DNA of 64,000 nucleotides, taken from the NCBI GenBank assembly GCA_014529385.2, contig CM043965.1, positions 14,390,912 to 14,454,911 on the forward strand, given 5' to 3'. Under the pieces are notes generated by a model that saw nothing but the letters and a program-made list of their open reading frames with translations, ran no database searches and was not told the DNA's origin. Below are positions 1 through 8,630 of the stretch, one piece after another (positions within the stretch are counted from its first letter, which is position 1; each line of letters begins with the position of its first letter). This DNA comes from Adiantum capillus-veneris (taxonomy: Eukaryota; Streptophyta; Polypodiopsida; Polypodiales; Pteridaceae). The translations under genes were made by a program, and so were the position numbers.

Positions 1-85
1 TTAACATGATTACATAGTGCACCCCCCGGGTGTGCCTTGAGCTTCCTTCGAGTTGTGTGTGTTTTCTTGCAACCTAATTCCAACA
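1..85 (+). repeat. Remnant of the 3' end of a Copia LTR (A/B family)
   Basis: The stretch resembles the last 70 or so bases of the LTRs at 36651-36875 and 41800-42026: both contain GTGTGCCTTGAGCTTCCTTC, then a TGTGTGCGTTT-like segment and the end CCAACA. No tRNA-Met primer site follows position 85, so it looks like the outer end of a 3' LTR whose element lies left of the window. It has several substitutions and is old. Confidence 0.5.
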
Positions 86-1733
86 CATCAATCACATGCA
101 CAAGTAAATGAATTTGGAGAGTAAGAATGTTGGTTGGAAAATACTTCTTCACCATACACACTACCTCTATAGCATTTAAGCGAGCTGCATCAATGTTGTC
201 TCTCTTGATCTCTTTTGATCACAATCATGAGACTTAAGACCACTTATTTTGTCATATTTTGTAAAAGTTGTTTTCAAGCATCGCATGCTCCCAGTTGGAG
301 TTTTGAATGTACACATGAATTTCTTTACTTGTTGCTCCTCTGCCTTTCTCAAAACCCATGGAAATTTTGGAATAACATAATTTCCACTGGGATAAAGACA
401 AGGACATATCTCTGGCATTTTTCCCACGGCTTGCAAGTCGTCCCTTGCACCTTGCTATCCCTTTTTTCAGTAATTTTCTTCCACAAGATCTCCCCCACAT
501 TTTAAAAAATATGCATTGGATCGATCACTTAATTGATAAGCAAGTCACTCCAACATGGAAGGTCATGAAAAATAGAGAGTCTTTCTATCCCAAGTGGCAT
601 AAAATCCCTTGATTATTGTTACATGTTCTTCCAATCATTCTCCTTCAATGGGTGCATATTATGTTTGTATATATTTGGTCCACTCAACTCATGAATTCGG
701 GCAAAAATAAGCCATGCTCCTTGTACATTGTCTTGCCCAAATAATTAGAGCACCAAGTCGAGGACCACATAGTAGACATGCATGGTTGCCCGAGTAGCTC
801 AACCTTTAAACCAGAAAGAAAGAACGAGAAAGGATCAAGCATTGAACTAGCACCACCTATAGAATGTAGATAGATATGGGTTTCAAAGTACTTACTTGAA
901 CACTGACCAAAGCCTGGCCAATTGTGCATGGTCCACATGAGAATTCCTTGCACATGGGCATGTCATCGATTGATCGGTTGGGACATGTCAACCACATAAA
1001 TCCTTCTCCTAAGATTTGAAGCTCTTCTATAAGTTGGTTCCATATAAACATCCATGTTCTTTACCTTGTACTTCTCTAGAACAATCAATGACAATAGTAG
1101 ATGGCCTTCTTGATAGCCAACCATGGTGGAAAATTATAGTTCACCAAGAAAATAAGCCATGTGCTCCATCAGGAACTCCAAATTCCAAATGGGTTTACTC
1201 TGTCCATTGCCAAACCAAAACGGATAGAAAGAGATTCTTCTTTAAATGCATGCCATCATTCCTCTATGTGCTTCCATGCAAGAGAATTAACAGGCATCCA
1301 CATCACATCATCTGTGGATCTGGTGTCTTGATGCCATGTTATCAAAGCTGATATAGACTTGCACCTAAACATACTCTTTATCCTTGGAATGATTGGAAAG
1401 TGTCTTAGAAGCTTTGGAGGGACAAATTTTCCTTATGTGTCCTCTTCATACCTATTTGATCCCCATTTGGGACATTTTTCCAAATACTTGTACTCATTTA
1501 GAAAGAGTGCACAATCATTAGGATATGCATGGATTTTATTATAATCCATCCCAAGTTCGTAAGAAGCTGTTTAACGGTAGGTCAAGTAGGGGGGTATGTG
1601 ATTGCCTTCTGGCAAAATCTGCTCGTTGAGCAATCTGTCAAAACCTTTTGAACAAGAACTTTGGCTTTTCAGGTAAATCCGTATGATATACATATATTTA
1701 CCCAAAAAGCCCTGTAACACTCGTGTCGGCGGA
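86..1733. other. Unassigned DNA with one weak exon candidate
   Basis: No gene or element is recognised here. The only coding-like stretch is on the minus strand at about 1051-899. It reads through EGFMWLTCPNRSIDD and ends at a good donor (CAA followed by GTAAGTAC). It could be a fragment of a host gene or of a transposon. The other open frames are short, overlap on both strands and look like chance. Confidence 0.3.
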
Positions 1734-2030
1734 CTATCCATAAATTGAGTGTAGATTAAGCATTGCCAAAGCTGTAAAAAGAACAAAAATTTTGGCGTTG
1801 TTGTAAAGCAGCATGTGGGCAAGCCTTTTCATCATCTCTCCTTCCTCTTTGTCATTCTCATGCCGTTGTTGTGGATGGGATGATTGAGGTTGAGAGGTAG
1901 TGTTGCCTTGATTGCTAGCAATTTTTCCACCTTGGCTTTGAATGATGGGGTCCATGTCAAAGAATACATCCAAGATTTGTTCCATCTCAACTTCTTGAAA
2001 AGTAGCATGGATGGTTGATGGGGTAGACTC
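1734..2030 (-). pseudogene. 3' part of an open frame split by the Ty3 element
   Basis: On the minus strand this is the downstream half of a coding-like frame whose upstream half is at 7866-8053, on the other side of the Ty3 element. After removing the element and one copy of the 5-bp duplication GACTC, the frame stays open and in phase for about 160 codons. It ends at a stop at 1734. The protein is rich in Gln, Ser and acidic residues (for example SQPQSSHPQQRHENDKEEG) and I do not recognise a domain. It could be an exon of a host gene or part of an older transposon. The open frame is observed; its being a gene is inference. Confidence 0.35.
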
Positions 2031-2300
2031 TGTTATGAGTACGTATAGAGCTAGAAGAGAGCAAGAGGAGGCACTCACAATGTACAAAAACTCGGACTTG
2101 ATGATAAGCTTAATATTGATTACAAGAATTAATACTTTATTAAGAGAGCTAGATACAAGACTTGGATTACATGACTTGAGTACAAGACAAGGCTTGATTG
2201 CAAGGACAAGACTTGAACATAAGAACTAGAAGAGGGATTTCCGCATAGGAGGCTCACAACCGGTGTTGGCAAGACTGAGGTGCTTGTGGCCCAAGATCCC

Positions 2301-2308
2301 TATTTATA
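2301..2308 (-). promoter_or_regulatory. TATA box of the 3' LTR
   Basis: The minus strand reads AGTATAAATAGGG here, and the same box occurs at 7542-7549 in the 5' LTR. It lies just downstream of the heat-shock-element array, as expected for a U3 promoter. Transcription would start about 25-35 bases further along the minus strand. Confidence 0.75.
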
Positions 2309-2352
2309 CTAGTGCTTGAGGAGGTTAGGACTTTCTAGGTTCTTCTTGAGGA

Positions 2353-2656
2353 GGTTAGAATCTTCTAGAACCTTCTTGATCCTTCTAGTTCTTCTAGAAC
2401 CTTCTAGATCCTCCTCCAACTTTCTAGAGCTTTCCAAAAACTTCTAGATTCTTTCAAAATATTCTCCAAGCTTTTAGGAACCTCTTGATCTTCTAGAACC
2501 TTCTAGATCCTTCTTCAACTTTCTAGAGCTTTCCAAAAACTTTGAGATTCTTTTGAAATCTTCTCCATTCTTCTAGAAACTTCTAGAATCTCCTTGATAC
2601 TTATAGAACCTTCTAGAATCTTCTAGATCCTTCTAGATTCTTCTAGATCCTTCTAG
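2353..2656 (-). promoter_or_regulatory. Heat-shock-element array in the 3' LTR U3
   Basis: The block consists of TTCTAGAACC-like units in a 10-bp rhythm. This is the alternating nTTCnnGAAn arrangement bound by heat-shock factor trimers. The cleanest runs are 2353-2410 and 2571-2656. Many units keep both TTC and GAA at exact 5-bp spacing, and others have decayed to GAT. It sits directly upstream of the LTR TATA box. Confidence 0.7.
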
Positions 2657-2721
2657 CGATGATGTAAGCAATGACACAGGTGATAATGCAGGCAACAACT
2701 AACTCTCAAGCATTCATGACA

Positions 2722-2736
2722 TTACCCCCTCCTCTG
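2722..2736 (-). other. Polypurine tract of the Ty3 element
   Basis: The minus strand reads AGAGGAGGGGGTAA immediately before the 3' LTR terminus. This is the plus-strand DNA primer of LTR retrotransposons. Confidence 0.85.
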
Positions 2737-2794
2737 GTGACGAGTTCCAAGAGGAGTAATGGTGTTCCTTGACTGGGGCTTCCATGGATGCTAT

Positions 2795-3219
2795 TGATGG
2801 AACTCTTGGACTTTGAGAGATGCATGCTGAAGATTTTGTGCTGGTTCCAAGGTTCGTTCACTAACATCTTTGCCTTTCCAATGCACCAAGCATTATAACC
2901 TGCCATGCAAAACTCGAGAATCTAGGACTTTCTTGACCTGATATTCGTCATGTCCTTGAATCTCAACCGGAGGAGGTGGTTGTAGGGCTCTTCTTGGGAT
3001 CTTAGATGTGTAACAAGGTTCTAGGACTGAGACATGAAAGACCGGATGGATTTTCATGGATGAGGGCAATCGGAGTGGATAGGTGATTGGATTGACTTGA
3101 CGGATAATTTTAAACGGGCCAAGCCTTCGATAATCAAGATTTTGAAAGGGACGAGATGAATGCATATCACACCGGAGGAGCCACACTTTGTCCCCTTCTT
3201 TGTATTTTGGATGTTGCAT
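2795..3219 (-). pseudogene. Integrase C-terminus and chromodomain of the Ty3 element
   Basis: The first part encodes the integrase C-terminal fold, with YKEGDKVWLL near its start and LGPFKIIRQVNPITYPLRLP after it. The chromodomain follows at about 2960-2795 (EYQVKKVLDSRV, then LVHWKGKDVSERT). A stop replaces the residue before CLVHWKG. The aromatic residue that normally follows the ERT motif is Leu, so histone-tail binding is probably lost. Chromodomains of this group steer integration into heterochromatin. Confidence 0.85.
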
Positions 3220-3293
3220 GCAATGAAGATCTCCACTTTCCTTATACTTGGATTGAGATTCTTTGATATGAATTGTAAGTTCTTTGTGAATTG

Positions 3294-4403
3294 CTAATAA
3301 TTGTTGTGTAAGATGAATAGCAGCTTGATTCTTGACTTGATGGTGTCTGTGATATCCTGTTTGGGATGTTGACCATAATTAGCAAAGAATGGAGTGTGAT
3401 GGGTGGAGGCATGAGAATTGCTATTATAGGAGAATTCTGCTAGCGTGAGGAGCTCAACCCACTTATCATGGTGATAATTGATAGTACAATAGAGATATTG
3501 TTTCAAAACTTGATTTACTCTCTCTGTTTGTCCATCACTTTGTGGGTGATTTTTTGAGGAGAGGTTGATTTGTACTCTAAGTAGCTTGAATAAGCTTTTC
3601 CAAGAGCTAGAGATGAATTGTGGGCCTTGATCAGAAACTATGTCATCCGGTAATCCGTGATAACGATAGATATGCTGTAAAAAGAGTTTGGCCGTACCTT
3701 TGCTGGTGATGGTTTTAGTCGTTGGAATAAAGTGTGCCATTTTTGTAAACCAATCTATGACTACTAAAATGGAGTCAAATCCTTGTGACAAGGGTAGCTC
3801 TACAATGAAATCCATGGAGATGGATGACCATGGTTTCCTTGGAATGAGCAAGGGATGGAGTAACCCATGAGGATGATGATGAGGGGCCTTTGATCTATTG
3901 CAAGTGTCACAAGTGCCTACATACTCCTTGACAAGCTTCCACATTTGAGGCCACCAAAAGTCACAAGAGAGAAGCTCAATTGTCTTATTAACCCCAAAAT
4001 GCCATGTTGATGGAAGATCATGCCGTTGCTGAAGTACCTCCAAGCATGTTGGTCCTGGCGGAATATAGAGAAGACCCTTATAGTAAATTAGTCCATCATT
4101 TTTTTGAAAATCCTCATTAATTTCTTGTCCTTGTAGTTGTTGTCTAATATTCTGAGCAAGTGGGTCTTCGGCAATTTGCATCTTCACCTTAGAAAGAAAA
4201 GTAGAATCGTTAGGAGCTTGGCTCATGCTGGCGTTTAGCTTAAGCTGCTCAACTTTCAAAATCACTGACTCTTGTTGATCAAATGCTGCATCACCTTCTC
4301 TAGGTGCAAGGTAGGATCTTCTTGATAAGGCATCTGGTTTACCTTGTTGATGACCAGGTCTATAAGAGATAAGAAAATCAAACCTGATAGGATACCACTC
4401 CAC
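3294..4403 (-). pseudogene. Ty3 integrase, with the RNase H end at its N-terminus
   Basis: This is the longest intact frame of the element, about 369 codons. The N-terminal zinc-binding HHCC motif is visible as H..H in the DLPSTWHFGVNK stretch and CDTC further on. The catalytic DDE core is complete: Asp in SMDFIVELP, Asp in DIVSDQGPQF and Glu in DGQTERVNQ. The first residues ([18 protein letters not shown]) are the usual tether between RNase H and integrase. A one-base shift separates it from the RNase H frame, and another lies between 3294 and 3219. Confidence 0.92.
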
Positions 4404-4603
4404 CTGGCTTGGCGACGATTCAAGACCCGGGATTCCATGAAGTATTCCAAATTCTTGTGATCTGTATAGATAGTGATCTTATGAGGAGCTCCTTCAAGTA
4501 GGTAACGCCAAGTGTCGAAGGAGTCGAGGATTGCTAAGAGCTCTTTGTCATGGATTTCATAATTGATTTCTACAGCTGAGAACTTGCGGGAATGAAAAGC
4601 CAC
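4404..4603 (-). pseudogene. Ty3 RNase H
   Basis: The frame contains [20 protein letters not shown] and [12 protein letters not shown], the standard RNase H motifs of Ty3 elements with the catalytic acidic residues in place. The enzyme removes RNA from RNA:DNA hybrids during reverse transcription. A frameshift near 4400 separates it from the integrase frame. Confidence 0.88.
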
Positions 4604-4759
4604 TGGATGTACTCAACCATCCTCTCCTACTTGGGATAGAATAGCACCAAGGGCAAAATCTGAAGCATCTATTTCTAGGATGAAAGGCTTTGTAGGATCT
4701 ACGTGAATTAGAATGGGTGTGGTCGTGAAATCTTTCTTGAGAGTCTGAAATGATTTCGC

Positions 4760-5723
4760 GGCCTCTGAGTCTTAGACAAACTTATTATGTCCTGTCAACC
4801 TTGTGAGTGTTGTAACCACCTTGGAGTATCCCTGTATAAAGATACGATAAAAATTTGCAAATCCGAGGATACATTGAACATCTCTTACCAAGGTGGGTGT
4901 CTCCCAATCAAGGATGGTTTGCCTTCTTTGGATCCATGGAGATTCCCTTTTCAAAAATTACATAACCAAGAAATTCCACCTTAGATTGATGAAAATAGCA
5001 CTTCTCCAACTTTGCATATAACCCTGATGCATGAAGCTTTTCAAGCACTAATCGGGCATGGTGCTCATGCTCTTCTTGATCCTTGGAAATATCAAGATAT
5101 CATCCAAATATATTACCACAAAATAATCCAAATACTCCCAAAAGATATCGTACATTAAATGTTGAAAAACAGTTGGGGCATTTGTGAGACCAAATGGCAT
5201 GACGGTATATTCAAAGTGGCCATACCTTGTCCGAAAGGCTGTCTTCCATTCATCACCTTCTTTGATTTTGACTAGGTTGTAAGCACCACGAAGGCCTATT
5301 TTTGTAAATATTCTTGCTTTGCCAAGGCGCTCAAGAAGCTCTAGGATCGGGGAAGGGGATAACGATTCTTGACAGTGATCTTGTCCAGGCCCCTATAATC
5401 CACACACATCCGGAGAGTTCCGTCCTTCTTTTCTACAGAGAGTATTGGAGCTCCTGCTTGGGACTTTGAATGCCGTATGAACCCCTTAGCAAGATTCTCA
5501 TCAATATTTTTTTCGTAATTCTACCAGTTCATCTTGAGATAGCTTGTATATTGGGCCAAAAGGGGGTTGGGTTTCCCTCCTGAAGCTCTATAGCACAATC
5601 ATAGGGTTGATGCTCCGGTAAGAAGTCTACATTCTTCTTCTCAAAAACATCATTGTGATCTTGATATTGACGTGGAAATTCCTCCATGACTTTTGTTGTC
5701 AACATGTCGGTTGGTGTTTGCAA
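4760..5723 (-). pseudogene. Ty3 reverse transcriptase
   Basis: The fingers/palm signature [20 protein letters not shown] lies around 5370-5440. The catalytic YLDD box is intact at 5110-5099 ([10 protein letters not shown]), and the thumb segment [14 protein letters not shown] is near 4870. The frame is broken several times between these blocks, for instance by a stop after the YPLPRS motif. It is therefore recognisable but non-functional. Confidence 0.9.
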
Positions 5724-5835
5724 ATATCAGGAAAGTTGGATACTTTTTGGCTGCACGCATGAATACCTTGGCTCCAAGATATATAGGCCTATTATGCCTT
5801 CCCTTCTTCTTTTGGACTTTTTGTGGTTCAATTCT

Positions 5836-6360
5836 TCAAGCCCTCCAATCGATGTGAAGATTATGTAATTCAAGCCACGGTAGCCCAATAACGATTGGAA
5901 CGCTTGGGCTTTGTATAATATTGAACGCTATTCTTGAAACATGCTCTTGCAATGTTACTTCTATGGGGCAAGTTTCATACCTGACATCCCCTGAAACGAG
6001 GGGACGACCATCAATGACTTCTACAATTGCTGGATTGTACTTCTCCACAAGTGGCATGCCTTGTTCTTTTGCAAATTCTTTGTCCATGAAGCACGCCGTT
6101 GCGCCTGACTCTAGTAATGCTTCACAATCCATGTGCCTACCCGGCATATGGATCTTGACTAGTAGCATAAAACTTGAAGTGGAATCAGCGGGAAGAAAGA
6201 GACCTTTTTTTGCTTGTCTTTTGTCCAACCGGTTGGTCTCTATTGGGGTTGGACGTCCATGTTTTTCGAACACATTGAGGCCATTGCACCATGAACCTTC
6301 ATCCTTCTCTTCCTTGGACACTATTGAACTATGTGCCCCTGCTCTCCGCAATACATACAT
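5836..6360 (-). pseudogene. Ty3 aspartic protease with altered active site
   Basis: The fold is that of the pepsin-like protease that cuts the gag-pol polyprotein. The active-site loop reads LLESGATACFMD instead of the expected LLDSGA form, so the catalytic Asp is replaced by Glu. The flap and C-terminal hydrophobic strand (IVIGLPWLELH) are preserved. Apart from that substitution the frame is open for about 174 codons. Confidence 0.88.
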
Positions 6361-6370
6361 AAGCCATTAA
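6310..6370 (-). pseudogene. CCHC zinc knuckle of Ty3 gag
   Basis: In the frame next to the protease start the minus strand reads CMYCGEQGHIVQ, then a stop, then CP. This is a C-x2-C-x4-H-x4-C knuckle with a nonsense codon just before the last Cys. Such knuckles bind the element RNA during packaging. Confidence 0.7.
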
Positions 6371-6484
6371 TGCATCGCCTTTGCTTCTTCTGGGCTGAGA
6401 GAGGTTGAAACCGTGCTAAATCAATTTGCATGGGCTCAATGCTTGATTCATGGCCCCGTTGCGGTGTGTAGCATTATGTGTCAC

Positions 6485-7249
6485 TTATGTTTGGGGTCGC
6501 AATGGTGCCCCAAGACGCCTCTCTTGTTTCCTCTCAAATAGTCGATTATCACATTCTATTGCTTGAGAGATGAACTCGCTTAGTGTGTGAACCTTTGGCA
6601 TAGTCAATAAAAGATCTTTTACGTCATCCTTTAATCCCCACAGAAATTGGCTAATGAAATATTCCTCATGCCAAGTCACATCACAAGTGAGTTGTTGACA
6701 TTCGTATGCATAGACGGATGCAGGTCTTGATCCTTGGCAGAGATTTCTAAGTTTGGTTTCAGCAACCCTTGCTCTATCAATATCCCCAAAGGTTGCAGAG
6801 AAATCCTGCACAAAAGATTCAAAGTCATGAAGGAGAGGAGATTGTTTTTCAAGTAAGGGAGCAAACCAAGAGAGAGCCGTACCCGAGAGGAGGGTCCCAA
6901 TAATGCCTACTTGAGAGGCATCATCTAGATAACACTCTCATTGCATTCGAGTGAAGAGACACACTTGTTGGAGAAAACCTCTAAACTTTGATCTATTCCC
7001 ATCAATTTTTTTAGGCATGTTGACCTTCGGCTCCTTCTTACGTTGTTGAGAATAGCTAGATCTTGCAGCTTGTGCTTGATGTGTGCTTGTCTCTTGAAAC
7101 TCTTGAATTTGACGTTGAAGATCTTGCAACACCGGTACCAAGATTAGGGGTTGCCCTACTTGAAGTTGAGCATTACTCTCATGAAGTTCTTGTAACTGAG
7201 CTTGGATGCTTTGCAATGCATTGATGACACCTTCCATCGTTGGCTCCAT
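6485..7249 (-). pseudogene. Ty3 gag (capsid part)
   Basis: The frame starts at an ATG at 7249 (MEPTMEGVINALQSIQAQL, a coiled-coil start). It continues in one phase to 6485, interrupted by a single TGA at 6938-6940. The second half has the retrotransposon-gag look (YFISQFLWGLKDDVKDLLL, then SEFISQAIECDNRL). Gag forms the virus-like particle. The ATG is 43 bases inside the 5' LTR boundary, so the leader is very short. Confidence 0.85.
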
Positions 7250-7291
7250 GATGGCTTGAGAAGATTAAGAGATGGTAGTCTTGCCAAACTG

Positions 7292-7865
7292 TTATGAGTG
7301 CGTATAGAGCTAGAAGAGAGCAAGAGGAGGTGCTCACAATGTACAATAACTTGGACTTGATGATAAGCTTAATATTGATTACAAGAATTAATACTTTATT
7401 AAGAGAGCTAGATAGAAGACTTGGATTACATGACTTGATTGCAAGGACAAGACTTGAACATAAGAACTAGAAGAGATATTTCCTCATAGGAGGCTCACAA
7501 CTGGTGTTGGAAAGACTGAGGTGCTTGTGGCCCAAGACCCCTATTTATACTAGTGCTTGAGGAGGTTACTTGAGGAGGTTACTTGAGGAGGTTAGGATTT
7601 TCTAGGTTCTTCTTGAGGAGGTTAGAATCTTCTACAACCTTCTTGATCCTTCTAGTTCTTCTAGAACCTTCTAGATCCTTCTTCAAATTTCTAGAGCTTT
7701 CCAGAAACTTCGAGATTCTTCCGGAATCTTCTCTATGCTTCTAGAAAATTCTAGAATCTCCTTGATACTTTTAGAACCTTCTAGAATCTTCTAGATCCTT
7801 CTAGATTCTTCTAGAGCTTTCTAGCGATGATGTAAGCAGCGACTGACTCTCAAGCATCCATGATA
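7292..7865 (-). repeat. 5' LTR of the Ty3 chromovirus
   Basis: This LTR is 574 bp long and pairs with 2031-2721. Its outer terminus is TATC instead of TGTC on the coding strand. The TATA box is at 7542-7549, and R/U5 runs to 7292. It is the copy that would drive transcription of the element. Confidence 0.93.
7629..7826 (-). promoter_or_regulatory. Heat-shock-element array in the 5' LTR U3
   Basis: TTCTAGAACC-like units repeat at 10-bp spacing upstream of the TATA box at 7542-7549. Good trimers lie at 7645-7680 and 7740-7826. The array matches the one in the 3' LTR, so it was present in the ancestral copy. Confidence 0.7.
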
Positions 7866-8053
7866 GACTCCACCAATAGTGTTCCATTTGATATTTGTCT
7901 CCTTTGTTGAGTTCGTGTTGAGATTGGAGCGATACCTATATCCAAGATTTGACCTATTCTCTCTTGACCATAAGATTGATAATGCAGATCTTGTAGCTGC
8001 TTTATGAGAAAAAGGTTGTTGTTGCGTATATGTTGATCACAGATCTTTCGTTT
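7866..8053 (-). pseudogene. 5' part of the open frame split by the Ty3 element
   Basis: The minus strand is open from just after a TGA at 8054-8056 down to the Ty3 junction (for example QLQDLHYQSYGQERIGQILD). It continues in phase at 2030-1734. A possible splice acceptor lies just before it (GAAAACGAAAG). No family is recognised. Confidence 0.35.
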
Positions 8054-8630
8054 TCAAAAGATTTGATGCTTACATAGCGTACAAGGGTATGCCATCCTAT
8101 CGTCCAATTTAAATATTGTAAAACAAATCAACAAGTAATAGTGAGTGCACACAAATTCGCTCTGTGAGATCCCCAAACCCGCCAATACCAAGATCGGGAT
8201 GGGATCCTTGATAGGTCTCTAGGTCTGATAAAAATCAAAGTCTCTAAACAAGAAAAATGCAAGGAATATACCTTTACCATTAACAATGGCTGGGGTCTAT
8301 AGCCTTAGAATAAGACCTAGTCATGTCTCGCAGCGAAAACGAGACAACGTATAAAAAGTAATAAAAAACTATTTCGGCCCTATAGCTTCCACAAATTTGG
8401 CTAAGGTATCCTCAACCAACGCTTTTTTCCCCCTCACATATGTGAGGGCACAGTCGCTGGTGGACTCCTCTTCCAAGTGAAGAAGTTTTCCAAACGTTTC
8501 TAGTGCGTGGGGATGGATAGTTACCTGACTAATCAGGTCCACCCGTCCATTATTGACAACCTTAGTCAATCCCCACTTACCACCCCGCACTCACACATGA
8601 TTCTTTTGTTATTTATTTACTACGACGTTC
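8054..8630 (-). other. Unassigned stretch with a 73-codon frame
   Basis: A minus-strand frame at 8590-8369 has coding-like composition (HALETFGKLLHLEEESTSD, then LVEDTLAKFVEAI) and ends in TAG. A donor-like GTAAAGG lies near 8278 and possible intron ends lie nearby. It may be an exon of the same gene as 9462-9300 and 8053-7866, but I cannot prove the splicing. Confidence 0.25.

Larger units (their letters stand above)
2031..2721 (-). repeat. 3' LTR of the Ty3 chromovirus
   Basis: This LTR is 691 bp long. On the coding strand it runs from TGTCATGAATG to CTCATAACA. It is longer than its 574-bp partner at 7292-7865, mainly through an extra internal copy of the TTCTAGAA-rich block around 2430-2550. 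U3 carries the heat-shock-element array, then a TATA box, then R/U5 towards 2031. Confidence 0.93.
2031..7865 (-). mobile_element. Ty3/gypsy chromovirus, full length but decayed
   Basis: This is a 5.8-kb LTR retrotransposon read on the minus strand, from its 5' LTR at 7865 to its 3' LTR end at 2031. The flanking 5-bp duplications are GACTC at 2026-2030 and 7866-7870. The internal order is gag, CCHC knuckle, protease, reverse transcriptase, RNase H, integrase and chromodomain, which is diagnostic of chromoviruses. A purine tract abuts the 3' LTR. Several stops, frameshifts and an altered protease active site show that it cannot now act on its own. The base after the 5' LTR does not start a tRNA-Met primer site, and I could not match the primer tRNA. 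Confidence 0.93.

Noticed and set aside
7276-7291. tRNA-Met primer site for the Ty3 element
   Set aside because: The sequence inside the 5' LTR reads TTTGGCAAGACTACC and does not fit tRNA-Met; another tRNA is possible but not identified.
7866-8053. Fragment of an ELF3-like clock gene
   Set aside because: LFLIKQLQDLHYQ has only a vague likeness to a Leu/His block of ELF3; too weak to name.
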